NCBI GenBank assembly: GCA_023459215.1
Contig: JAEWVF010000061.1
Coordinates: 25,937-89,936 of the forward strand
Source: Chloroflexota bacterium
GTDB lineage: Bacteria > Chloroflexota > Anaerolineae > Anaerolineales > Villigracilaceae
Length of the DNA stretch: 64,000 nucleotides
Direction: 5' to 3'
How positions within the stretch are numbered: position 1 is the first letter of the stretch; each line of letters starts with the position of its first letter. Under the pieces are notes generated by a model. That model was not told where the DNA came from and did no database searches. It worked only from the letters and a program-made list of their open reading frames with translations. Positions 33,673 to 40,951 of the stretch are shown here, piece after piece. The translations under genes were made by a program, and so were the position numbers.

Positions 33673-36600
33673 ATGACCGTTTTCTTCTTCTCCGATATCG
33701 AAGGTTCAACCGAACTGTGGCAAAAATATTCCCAGGCAATGGAGAATGTTTTGGCGCGCCACGATACCATCCTGGGTGAAATCATCACCCGGCACGGCGG
33801 GCAAATCGTCAAACATACCGGGGATGGCATTTTTGCCATCTTCGAGGCCGGCGATCCGCTCAACGGCGCGCTCCAGGCCCAGAAAGCGCTCCAAAACGAG
33901 AACTGGGAGCCGGTTAATGAACTGCGCGTGCGCATTTCGCTCCATGTGGGTCAGGCCAGCAAGCGCGGCCAGGATTACTTCGGATTGGACATCAACCGCA
34001 CCGCGCGTCTGTTGGGCGCCGCCTGGGGCGGACAAATCGTGCTGACCTGTGAGCTTTCACGAAATGCCTGCCCGCCTGCGGGGGCCGCCTTCACAGACCT
34101 GGGTGTACACATTCTCAAGGATTTGAGCGAGCCGCAGCACATCTTCCAACTCACCCATCCCGACCTGAAAATCAGGGACTTCCCGGCCCTGCGGACGCTC
34201 TCCTCCCATCCGCATAACCTGCCGCCCCAGCCAACTCCCTTCGTGGGACGCCTGGGCGAACTAAAGGAACTGCTTGCCAGCCTGAGCCAGGCAAACTGCC
34301 GCCTGCTGACCATTCTCGGCCCAGGCGGGATTGGGAAAACGCGCCTGGCCATGCAAACCGCTGCCGAGCAAATCGAAGCCTTCCCGCATGGCGTGTACTT
34401 CGTTCCGCTGGCCCCGCTCAACGCCGGCGAACAGATCGTCCCGGCCCTGGCCGAGGCGCTCAAGTTCACGTTCTACCAGAAAGAAAACCCCAAGCAGCAA
34501 ATCATCAACTACCTGCGCGAGAAAAGCCTGCTGCTGGTTTTGGATAACTTCGAGCACCTGACCCAGCATGCCCAGATCGTATCCGAAATCCTGACGGCAG
34601 CGCCCAGGGTCAAAATCCTGGTCACTTCGCGCGAACGACTCAACCTGCGCGAAGAACATCCCTACGAACTTGGCGGGCTGGGCGTCCCGGAAGCGGAACA
34701 GGAGCCTGAGATAGAAAGCGCCAGTTCCGTGCGCCTTTTCCTGCAAAGCGCGGAACGCATCCGCCCCGATTTTGAGCTTTCGCCGCAAGACCGGCCCTGC
34801 GTTGCCCGCATCTGCCGCCTGGTGGATGGCATTCCGCTCGGAATCGAGCTGGCGGCCGGCTGGCTGCGCGCCCTGTCGTGCCAGGAAATCGCCAACGAAA
34901 TCGAAATCAACCTCGATTTTCTCGAAACCAACACCCGCGACCTGCCGGAGCGGCACCGCAGCCTGCGCGCCGTATTCGAGTACTCGTGGAAATTACTCAA
35001 TCCTGCTGAGCAGGAAACCCTGGCTGCGTTTTCCGTTTTCCGGGGCGCATTCTCGCGCGCGGCGGCTGAAGCCCTGCTCGCGCCGGGCAGGAAAATCGCC
35101 TTCCTGGCCTCAATCAGCAGCCTGGTTGACAAATCGCTGCTCAAACATAGCCCGGACGGTAAATACGAGCTGCATACCTTGCTGAGACAGTACGCGCTCG
35201 AACAGGCCGACCAGGACCCTGATCGCCTGCAGCGCTTCAGGGTCAACCATGCCGCCTATTACCTCGGATTAATCGCCAGCCTCGAAGCAAACCTGCAAGG
35301 CAAAAAACAGGCCGAGGCGCTGGAAACCATCGTGGAAAACCTGGAAGACATCCGCAGCGCGGTTTTCAGCGCGCTCCAGGCCGGTTTGTGGCCGGCGCTC
35401 CAGGAGGCCATCCCCGCCCTGCAAAAATTCTATGCCGCTCGCGAACGCGATGAGGAATTTCGCACCCTGTTGCAGGAAGCCCTGGCGCAACTGCCCGATT
35501 CCGCGCCCGATACCCTCAGACTGCGTATGCAGGCTTTCCATGCGGCAGTCCTGGTGCCAACCAGGCGTCTCGCCGAAGCCCAGAACCTCCTGCCGGGACT
35601 GTTCGACCGCGCCACGGCTGAAAAATCAAACCTGGAAGCCGCCATTACCGCTGCCGCGCTGGCAATCATGGCCCTGCAAGCGGGCGAATACCAGCAAGCG
35701 ATCGAATTCACCCAGCATTTTCTCAACTACCAAAGCGAGAAACAGAATCAGCCCGGCATCAGCCAGGCGCTCGATAAAATGGGAGTCATCGCCTGGACGA
35801 TGGGCGATATGAACAGCGCCAAGGAATACTTTGTCAAGAGCCTCACCCTGGCCAGGGAGTACGGCGCACCCAACGCCATCGCCCACGAACTGGATCACAT
35901 CGGGGTGGTCTATCGCGACACAGGCGATTTCGAAAAAGCCCGCGAATGTTTTCAGGAAGTGGTGCAAATCTCCGAACAGACCGGCTCAAAAACCACCCTG
36001 CTTTACGGCATCAACCACCTGGCCGGAATCATGGGCGCAGGCGAACAAAGCCGGGAAGCCATCGCGCTGCTCGAAAAGAATATCGCCCTGGCCCAGGATA
36101 TCGGCGATCCGCGCGCCCTGGCCTACAACCTGTTCGATTTGAGCGTGGTGCTGGAAGACACCGGACAAGAAAGCCGCAGGATTTCCTTGCTGCGCGAAAG
36201 CGTTTCCATCTTCCGAAACATCCAGGAAACCTTCGGTGAAATCGTTGCCCAGAGCCTGCTCTCGCGCCTGGTATACCAGCAGGGCGAAACCAAAGAAGCC
36301 TGGACTTATGCCGCCCAAGCGCTGGAAAAGGCGCTTGAAATCCAGAACCAGCGCCTGATCGCCGACGCAATGCTGGCCTGCGCCTGGCTCGCCGTAGACG
36401 CCAACAACCCTTCAGAAGTAGCCGAAATCATCGCAGCCATCACCCACGGGAACCCGGAGCAAGCCTGGTTAATCGAAGTCAACAGCCAGGTGGAAGAGCT
36501 AAGGAAACACGTCCCGACGGAAATGCTCAGCCAGGAAATACAAATACTTACCCCAACCGCGCTGTTGGAGCGCTGCAAACAAAAATCAAAAACGGGATGA
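33673..36600 (+). CDS. Class III cyclase with NB-ARC-type ATPase and TPR domains
   Basis: A 975-residue protein. The N-terminal cyclase domain has Asp8 in FFSDIEGSTELW, Asp51 in VKHTGDGIFAIF, and DINRTARLLG with Asn and Arg. A STAND ATPase follows: Walker A GPGGIGKTR (about 216-224), Walker B LLLVLDNFEHL and ILVTSRERLNLREEH. After a helical linker (winged-helix-like, RSLRAVFEYSWKLL), TPR units run from about residue 560 to the end. The order matches AfsR/LuxR-like regulators with a cyclase in place of DNA binding. The stop codon lies inside a terminator stem shared with convergent murE. Confidence 0.85.
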   Translation: MTVFFFSDIEGSTELWQKYSQAMENVLARHDTILGEIITRHGGQIVKHTGDGIFAIFEAGDPLNGALQAQKALQNENWEPVNELRVRISLHVGQASKRGQDYFGLDINRTARLLGAAWGGQIVLTCELSRNACPPAGAAFTDLGVHILKDLSEPQHIFQLTHPDLKIRDFPALRTLSSHPHNLPPQPTPFVGRLGELKELLASLSQANCRLLTILGPGGIGKTRLAMQTAAEQIEAFPHGVYFVPLAPLNAGEQIVPALAEALKFTFYQKENPKQQIINYLREKSLLLVLDNFEHLTQHAQIVSEILTAAPRVKILVTSRERLNLREEHPYELGGLGVPEAEQEPEIESASSVRLFLQSAERIRPDFELSPQDRPCVARICRLVDGIPLGIELAAGWLRALSCQEIANEIEINLDFLETNTRDLPERHRSLRAVFEYSWKLLNPAEQETLAAFSVFRGAFSRAAAEALLAPGRKIAFLASISSLVDKSLLKHSPDGKYELHTLLRQYALEQADQDPDRLQRFRVNHAAYYLGLIASLEANLQGKKQAEALETIVENLEDIRSAVFSALQAGLWPALQEAIPALQKFYAARERDEEFRTLLQEALAQLPDSAPDTLRLRMQAFHAAVLVPTRRLAEAQNLLPGLFDRATAEKSNLEAAITAAALAIMALQAGEYQQAIEFTQHFLNYQSEKQNQPGISQALDKMGVIAWTMGDMNSAKEYFVKSLTLAREYGAPNAIAHELDHIGVVYRDTGDFEKARECFQEVVQISEQTGSKTTLLYGINHLAGIMGAGEQSREAIALLEKNIALAQDIGDPRALAYNLFDLSVVLEDTGQESRRISLLRESVSIFRNIQETFGEIVAQSLLSRLVYQQGETKEAWTYAAQALEKALEIQNQRLIADAMLACAWLAVDANNPSEVAEIIAAITHGNPEQAWLIEVNSQVEELRKHVPTEMLSQEIQILTPTALLERCKQKSKTG

Positions 36601-36621
36601 AAAATCATCCCGTTTTTGATT
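36584..36621. terminator. Bidirectional terminator carrying stop codons
   Basis: AATCAAAAACGGGATGA (36584-36600), AAAA, and TCATCCCGTTTTTGATT (36605-36621) form a perfect 17-bp stem. The TGA of the cyclase gene is the last three bases of the left arm. The murE stop (36621-36623) starts at the end of the right arm. T-runs fall in both arms. Confidence 0.88.
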
Positions 36622-38213
36622 CAGGAAGCCTGCGTTGGCAGGTATGGCATCGGCGGCCCTGGCTGGCCCGTAAACTCGGCCAGCGCGGCGCACATGGCAG
36701 TACGGTCATCCCACAGGTACTCGGTTGTCTCAAAACACATCGATTGTTCATGGCCCTTGCCACAGGCCATGACAATATCGCCAGGCCGGGCAATCTTCAA
36801 CATAAAGCGGATGGCCTCGCCCCGATCCGGGACCCGCCAAAAGGTTTCACCCTCCACTCCGCCTTTGCTGCGCGCGCCCTCGGCCATTTCTTCGAGAATC
36901 CCCTCCAGCGGTTCCGTGCGCGGGTCTTCGGCGGTCAGGATGGTGACATCCGCCAATTCCGCCGACACTTCGGCCATCATCCGCCGCTTGAGCTTGTCAC
37001 GCAGGCCCGCCGAACCGAAGGCCACGATCACGCGTTTGTCGGTCAGCTTGCGCACCGTTTCAATCGCATTTTTGAGCGCGTTGGGCGTATGGGCAAAATC
37101 GACAATCGCGGTAAACGGCTGACCGTAATCGATGCGCTCCATCCGCCCCGGGATGCCGCTCAACTGGGCGATGCCCTGCGCCGCCAGGGCCGGGTCGATG
37201 CCCAGGCCGACCACTGCCGCAGTCAGCGCGGCGAGACTGTTCGAAACGTTGAAATCGCCCACCAGCGGGCTGTTTATCGAAACCGCAAAATCCCTGCCAA
37301 GCGCGTCATAGCTCAGGCCGGAAGGCAGGAAACGCACATTCTCGGCGCGAATGTCGGCCTCGCCGCCGATGCCGTAGGCAGCCCGCGCAATCCACTTCTC
37401 GGGCGGATTTTTGCCGTTCTCCGCTGCAACCACGTCCGACAGGTAGCCGTAAGACCAGTCATCCCGGTTGAGCACCGCCAGACGATAGGCTTGACCCGCC
37501 TTGGGCGGAGTTTCGGCCAAAAGCTGGAACAGGCGCGCCTTGGCTGCGCGATAATTCTCCAGGGAACCGTGGTCGTTAAGATGTTCGTGGGTGATATTGG
37601 TGACGACCGCAATATCATACAGCGAGGCGTCGGCACGGTACTGGGCCAGACCGTGCGAAGTCGTCTCCAGGACAACATGCGTCAGCCCGGCGGCAACCAT
37701 TTTGGCGAGATACAACTGCACGTCCGGCGCGTCCGGCGTGGTGACATGGAAACCGGTATCCAGCTCCTCGTCGCCGATGACCGCATTGACCGTCGAAATC
37801 ATCCCGGCCTTGAGTCCCGCCGCGATCAGGATACGATAAAGCAGGTTGCTGGTGGTGGTTTTGCCGTCCGTGCCGGTCACGCCAATCACGGTCAGCTTTT
37901 TGCCGGGATAATCGTAAAAAGCGGAAGCGAGGAAAGTCACCGCCCGGCGGGCATCTTCAACACGAAGGTAAGGAACCGCCAACCCGGTCAAATCCTGCTC
38001 ACCGACAACAGCCGCCGCACCCTTCTCGATGGCGGATGGGATGTATTTGTGCCCGTCCGCGCTGCCGCCCGGCATGGCGATAAACAAATCACCGGGCTGA
38101 ACTTTGCGCGAATCGATCACAATCCCGTTGACCGGCGGGTTGGCGTCAAAATCGCCAGAATAGGCAAAAGGGAATTCTGCAAAGAGGTCTGAAAGATGTT
38201 TTTGAGGGGTCAT
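36621..38213 (-). CDS. murE: UDP-MurNAc-tripeptide synthetase (MurE)
   Basis: A 530-residue Mur ligase that adds the third residue to the peptidoglycan stem peptide. The N-terminal part has GIVIDSRKVQPGDLFIAMPG, the ATP site is GVTGTDGKTTTSNLLY, HEHLNDHG and ENYRAAKARLF (carbamylated Lys) follow, and the C-terminal domain has DFAHTPNALKNAIE and VIVAFGSAGLRDKLKR. The substrate motif, DNPR in diaminopimelate-adding MurE, reads TAEDPRTEP here, so the added amino acid (Dap, Orn, Lys or other) is uncertain. The start at 38213 follows a TATGGT/TAAAAC region closely and may be leaderless. Confidence 0.9.
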   Translation of the reverse strand: MTPQKHLSDLFAEFPFAYSGDFDANPPVNGIVIDSRKVQPGDLFIAMPGGSADGHKYIPSAIEKGAAAVVGEQDLTGLAVPYLRVEDARRAVTFLASAFYDYPGKKLTVIGVTGTDGKTTTSNLLYRILIAAGLKAGMISTVNAVIGDEELDTGFHVTTPDAPDVQLYLAKMVAAGLTHVVLETTSHGLAQYRADASLYDIAVVTNITHEHLNDHGSLENYRAAKARLFQLLAETPPKAGQAYRLAVLNRDDWSYGYLSDVVAAENGKNPPEKWIARAAYGIGGEADIRAENVRFLPSGLSYDALGRDFAVSINSPLVGDFNVSNSLAALTAAVVGLGIDPALAAQGIAQLSGIPGRMERIDYGQPFTAIVDFAHTPNALKNAIETVRKLTDKRVIVAFGSAGLRDKLKRRMMAEVSAELADVTILTAEDPRTEPLEGILEEMAEGARSKGGVEGETFWRVPDRGEAIRFMLKIARPGDIVMACGKGHEQSMCFETTEYLWDDRTAMCAALAEFTGQPGPPMPYLPTQAS

Positions 38214-38251
38214 GGGAATGTTTTACCATAAAAGAATGAAAATCACATATG

Positions 38252-38343
38252 CCCTGAGCGGAGCGATAGCGAAGTCGAAGGGCACACTTGTCTGGGATAG
38301 TAAGGCGCTTCGACTACGGCTTTCAGCCTCCGCTCAGCGATAG
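38252..38343. repeat. Dispersed inverted repeat, CTGAGCGGA/GTCGAAGG type, copy 2
   Basis: CTGAGCGGAGCGATAGCGAA (from 38254) and the inverted CTTCGACT and CTCCGCTCAG (38308-38337) form an imperfect long inverted repeat, sharing arms with the copy at 7754-7863. It lies between murE and the ATP synthase operon. Confidence 0.6.
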
Positions 38344-38356
38344 CAGTTTACAACAA

Positions 38357-38384
38357 AACAGGCCGGGAAAATTCCCGACCTGTT
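38357..38384 (-). terminator. Intrinsic terminator of the F0 operon
   Basis: AACAGG-C-CGGGAA (38357-38369) pairs with TTCCCG-A-CCTGTT (38372-38384) with one mismatch; on the minus strand TTTTGTTGT follows. It closes the operon directly after the b-delta gene. Confidence 0.8.
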
Positions 38385-38404
38385 CGAGTTCGTTTCGACA
38401 GAAA

Positions 38405-39139
38405 TTAGCGCAGGCTGGAGCGCAGGCCTTCGAGCTTGCCCGCCACCGAACCATCCAGCACTTTGTCACCCACGCGGATAACCAAACCACCCAAGATAGA
38501 GGTGTCAACGCGGAAGGTGACAGCGGCAGCGCCAGACTTGGCGAGCACATCCTTTTTGACCGCTTCCTGTTCAGCGCTGGTCAGCGGCAGGGCGCTGGTC
38601 ACTTCGGCAGACTGCCCGGCAACGCTGGCCCCTTCCATCACAACCACTTTACCAGCCTTGACACCAGAGAAGAATTCATCGAGCAAGGCGTGCTGGCGTT
38701 TCTCGTCGAGCGCTTCGCCAATCAATTTCTGGGTAGCGGCAATCGAGAGGGCCGCCACCTGGCCGCGCAGGTCGCCCAAGATGCGGTTGCGTTCTTCTTC
38801 GACTTCAGCCAGGGCTTTTTCGCGGGCTTTGCCGGCATCCGCTTCGGCAGCGGCTTTGACATCGCGGCCGGCAGCTTCAGCGCGTTCGGTCGCTTCGCGG
38901 ACCAGGCTGGCAGCCTTGGCCTGGGCTTCGGCCAGGATTTTCTCAGCCTGTTTCTCGGCATTGGCGCGGGCTTCCGCTGCTTCGCGGGCATCTTCGAGGC
39001 CCTGCGAAATGGTTGCGCGGCGCTTCTCGAGCAGGCCGGAGATCGGGCCAACAACCCACTTGGCCACGACCGTATAGACAATGATCAGGTTAACAACCTG
39101 AACCAGGAAAAAGGGTAGGTTAAGACCTAATGCGTCCAA
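38405..39139 (-). CDS. atpF: ATP synthase fused b-delta subunit
   Basis: A 244-residue fusion. Residues 1-30 are the membrane anchor of F0 subunit b (LNLPFFLVQVVNLIIVYTVV). About 35-165 form the Ala/Glu-rich right-handed coiled stalk. About 170-244 match only the C-terminal domain of subunit delta (LPLTSAEQEAVKKDVL, GGLVIRVGDKVLDGSVAGKL). The delta N-terminal domain that binds alpha is missing. Mycobacterial b-delta fusions are longer (about 440 residues) and carry all of delta. The start is a TTG at 39139, with GGGAGG 6 nt upstream. Last gene of the operon I-B-E-F. Confidence 0.85.
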   Translation of the reverse strand: MDALGLNLPFFLVQVVNLIIVYTVVAKWVVGPISGLLEKRRATISQGLEDAREAAEARANAEKQAEKILAEAQAKAASLVREATERAEAAGRDVKAAAEADAGKAREKALAEVEEERNRILGDLRGQVAALSIAATQKLIGEALDEKRQHALLDEFFSGVKAGKVVVMEGASVAGQSAEVTSALPLTSAEQEAVKKDVLAKSGAAAVTFRVDTSILGGLVIRVGDKVLDGSVAGKLEGLRSSLR

Positions 39140-39154
39140 AGCGTCCTCCCGTTT

Positions 39155-39382
39155 TTAGAAAACGAACAAAATCAGGAGCGCAACCACCAGACAGTAAATG
39201 GCGACGGCTTCGGCAAAGGCAATGCCCAAAATCATGTTGGTCTGGATCGTGCCAGTGGCATCCGGATTGCGGCCCATGGCCTGAACGGCGCCGCTGGTAA
39301 CAATACCGATACCGGCACCAGCGCCAATCGCACCAATCATCGCCAGACCAGCGCCAATCAGTTTTGCAGCTTCAGCTTCCAT
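39155..39382 (-). CDS. atpE: ATP synthase F0 subunit c
   Basis: A 75-residue hairpin of two membrane helices with the polar loop GRNPDA. Glu58 in the second helix (FAEAVAIY) is the ion-carrying residue. The positions that make Na+ sites in c subunits (Gln 33 before and Ser/Thr after the Glu) are Ile25 and Ala59, so protons are the probable coupling ion. GGAGG lies 10 nt before the ATG. Confidence 0.93.
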   Translation of the reverse strand: MEAEAAKLIGAGLAMIGAIGAGAGIGIVTSGAVQAMGRNPDATGTIQTNMILGIAFAEAVAIYCLVVALLILFVF

Positions 39383-39484
39383 TGTAGATATTCCTCCGTT
39401 AGTCGTTTTCGGGCGGGACGATTTGCTTGAGCAAATCGCGCCACAGTGAAATGGTGTTTAACCCGGGCAAAACTCGCCCGAAAC

Positions 39485-40510
39485 TTACGCGTGCGCTTCT
39501 TCGTGGTGCTCGCCGTGTCCCTGGGTAGCCTGGGACATGAAGACCATGGTCAACATACCAAAGACAATCGCCTGGATCAGACCGACGAAGAATTCGAGCA
39601 TATAGAACATGGCCGGTGCAAACACCCTCGTCAACGAACCCATGACGAAAATCAGGACTGCGCCGGCGAACAAGTTACCAAATAGACGGAATGCAAAAGA
39701 CAGAATTTTGGAGAACTCGGAAACAAGTTCGAGCAGGCCGACGCCAAAATCGATGAAACCGAAAATCGGCTTACTGAACAAGGTTTTAGTATTCCAGAAC
39801 TTGGTCAGGTAACTCCAGCCTTGCGACTTGAAACCAAAATACTGAATACCGAGCACGGCCATAACCGCCAGGGCAAAGGTAAAGTTCAGGTCAGTGGAAA
39901 CAGGCCGCAGGAACGGAATGACCGCATAGCTCTCCGCGTGTTCCCCTTCGGCGGCATGGGCATCCGCTTCGGTTTTGCCTTCATCCCAGATGGTTGTAAA
40001 GGGACCAACCTGTTTCAAGGCATAACCATGACCATCGTACTCGTGAATGATGCCGATGGTTTCGTTGCCGGGGATCAAGCCCGACCAGTTGGCAGCCAGC
40101 ACCAACAGAGTGATGGTGGCAAACCAGGGGAAAATCTGCTTGGTCCACTTGCCGGCGGTGCCTTCGGTGATGCCGTACAGCATTTCCAGCAGGGCTTCGA
40201 CCGCGCCAGGGATGCCGGTCAGTACCATTTTGCCGCTTTTGACGCCGCGCGCAACGCCAAAGGCAATCGCAAAGACAATCAGGTCGGCCAAAATCAAGCC
40301 GACAAAGGTATTGGTCGGGTAGAACCCACCCAACCACGGCTCTTCAGTCAATTTTTCGCCGGGCAGGTAGACGTGCGGCATGATGGGGTTGATTCCCAGA
40401 CCAATTTTGACACCGGCAATGTCAAATTGGAAAAACAGGAAAACGCCCAGCAAAATCGCCGCAAGTACGACCCAGCGCGCCCAGACTCGTTTCTTGGGTT
40501 TTTCACTCAC
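39485..40510 (-). CDS. atpB: ATP synthase F0 subunit a
   Basis: A 341-residue membrane protein, the stator half of the proton channel. The essential Arg is in SKILSFAFRLFGNLFAGAVL, with the family-typical C-terminal pair of helices after it. The start is GTG 40510, with GAGGAAG upstream, overlapping the AtpI-like gene by 8 bases. A hydrophilic loop of about 60 residues (HEYDGHGYALKQ...EGEHAESY) in the middle is longer than in E. coli. The tail is His/Glu-rich. Confidence 0.92.
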   Translation of the reverse strand: MSEKPKKRVWARWVVLAAILLGVFLFFQFDIAGVKIGLGINPIMPHVYLPGEKLTEEPWLGGFYPTNTFVGLILADLIVFAIAFGVARGVKSGKMVLTGIPGAVEALLEMLYGITEGTAGKWTKQIFPWFATITLLVLAANWSGLIPGNETIGIIHEYDGHGYALKQVGPFTTIWDEGKTEADAHAAEGEHAESYAVIPFLRPVSTDLNFTFALAVMAVLGIQYFGFKSQGWSYLTKFWNTKTLFSKPIFGFIDFGVGLLELVSEFSKILSFAFRLFGNLFAGAVLIFVMGSLTRVFAPAMFYMLEFFVGLIQAIVFGMLTMVFMSQATQGHGEHHEEAHA

Positions 40511-40793
40511 GATTTGCTTCCTCCTCAGAAGAATTGGCTGTTTTTGTAGAGACAGGCTTTAACCGGCTGGTGGCTTTGCGGACAATATAAATCAACGCAA
40601 CCACCGCAACCGGAGCGCTCACGACGATGAAAATAATTGTAAACAAAGGTCTGGTTTCGAATACCCTGTCCAGCCACAACCCCGCAAACAACGCACCGAT
40701 AAGGATGACAGGTGTCAGGCAACCGACCTGGCCAACGACCGTTGCCAGGGTCATGTTAAAGGCGTTATTGTTTTGATTGGTTGGCTGGCCCAT
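40503..40793 (-). CDS. AtpI/AtpZ-like ATP synthase accessory protein
   Basis: A 96-residue protein with two membrane helices (VVGQVGCLTPVILIGALFAG and FTIIFIVVSAPVAVVALIYI), first in the F0 operon, the usual place of AtpI/AtpZ, which assist c-ring assembly or Mg/Ca uptake. The GLWLDRVF motif between helices is typical of AtpZ-like proteins. The ATG lies 9 nt after a TATAAT box. Confidence 0.75.
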   Translation of the reverse strand: MGQPTNQNNNAFNMTLATVVGQVGCLTPVILIGALFAGLWLDRVFETRPLFTIIFIVVSAPVAVVALIYIVRKATSRLKPVSTKTANSSEEEANRE

Positions 40794-40802
40794 GCGTTGC
40801 GG

Positions 40803-40808
40803 ATTATA
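40803..40808 (-). promoter_or_regulatory. Promoter of the F0 operon, leaderless start
   Basis: Minus-strand TATAAT followed by CCGCAACGC (9 nt) and ATG 40793. A possible -35, TAGACT, lies 18 bp upstream (40827-40832). Confidence 0.65.
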
Positions 40809-40907
40809 TCACAAGGGGTTTTATGAAGTCTAGTCGCGGAAGTACACAAAGTAGAGTAGATATGGGCGATTATCGATCACCCTTTTGGCAACCCTAGGGA
40901 AAAACAG

Positions 40908-40940
40908 GCCACCCCCTGCCAGGGCAGAGGGTGGCGCACA
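40908..40940 (-). terminator. Terminator of the nuo operon
   Basis: GCCACCCCCTGCC (40908-40920) pairs with GGCAGAGGGTGGC (40923-40935) with one mismatch; on the minus strand the hairpin is followed by CTGTTTTTCC. It lies just beyond the nuoN stop at 40952. Confidence 0.82.
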
Positions 40941-40951
40941 AAACACAGGAA

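Noticed and set aside
36597..38192. 531-codon plus-strand frame opposite murE
   Set aside because: Shadow frame; murE motifs are unambiguous and the frame begins inside the shared terminator.
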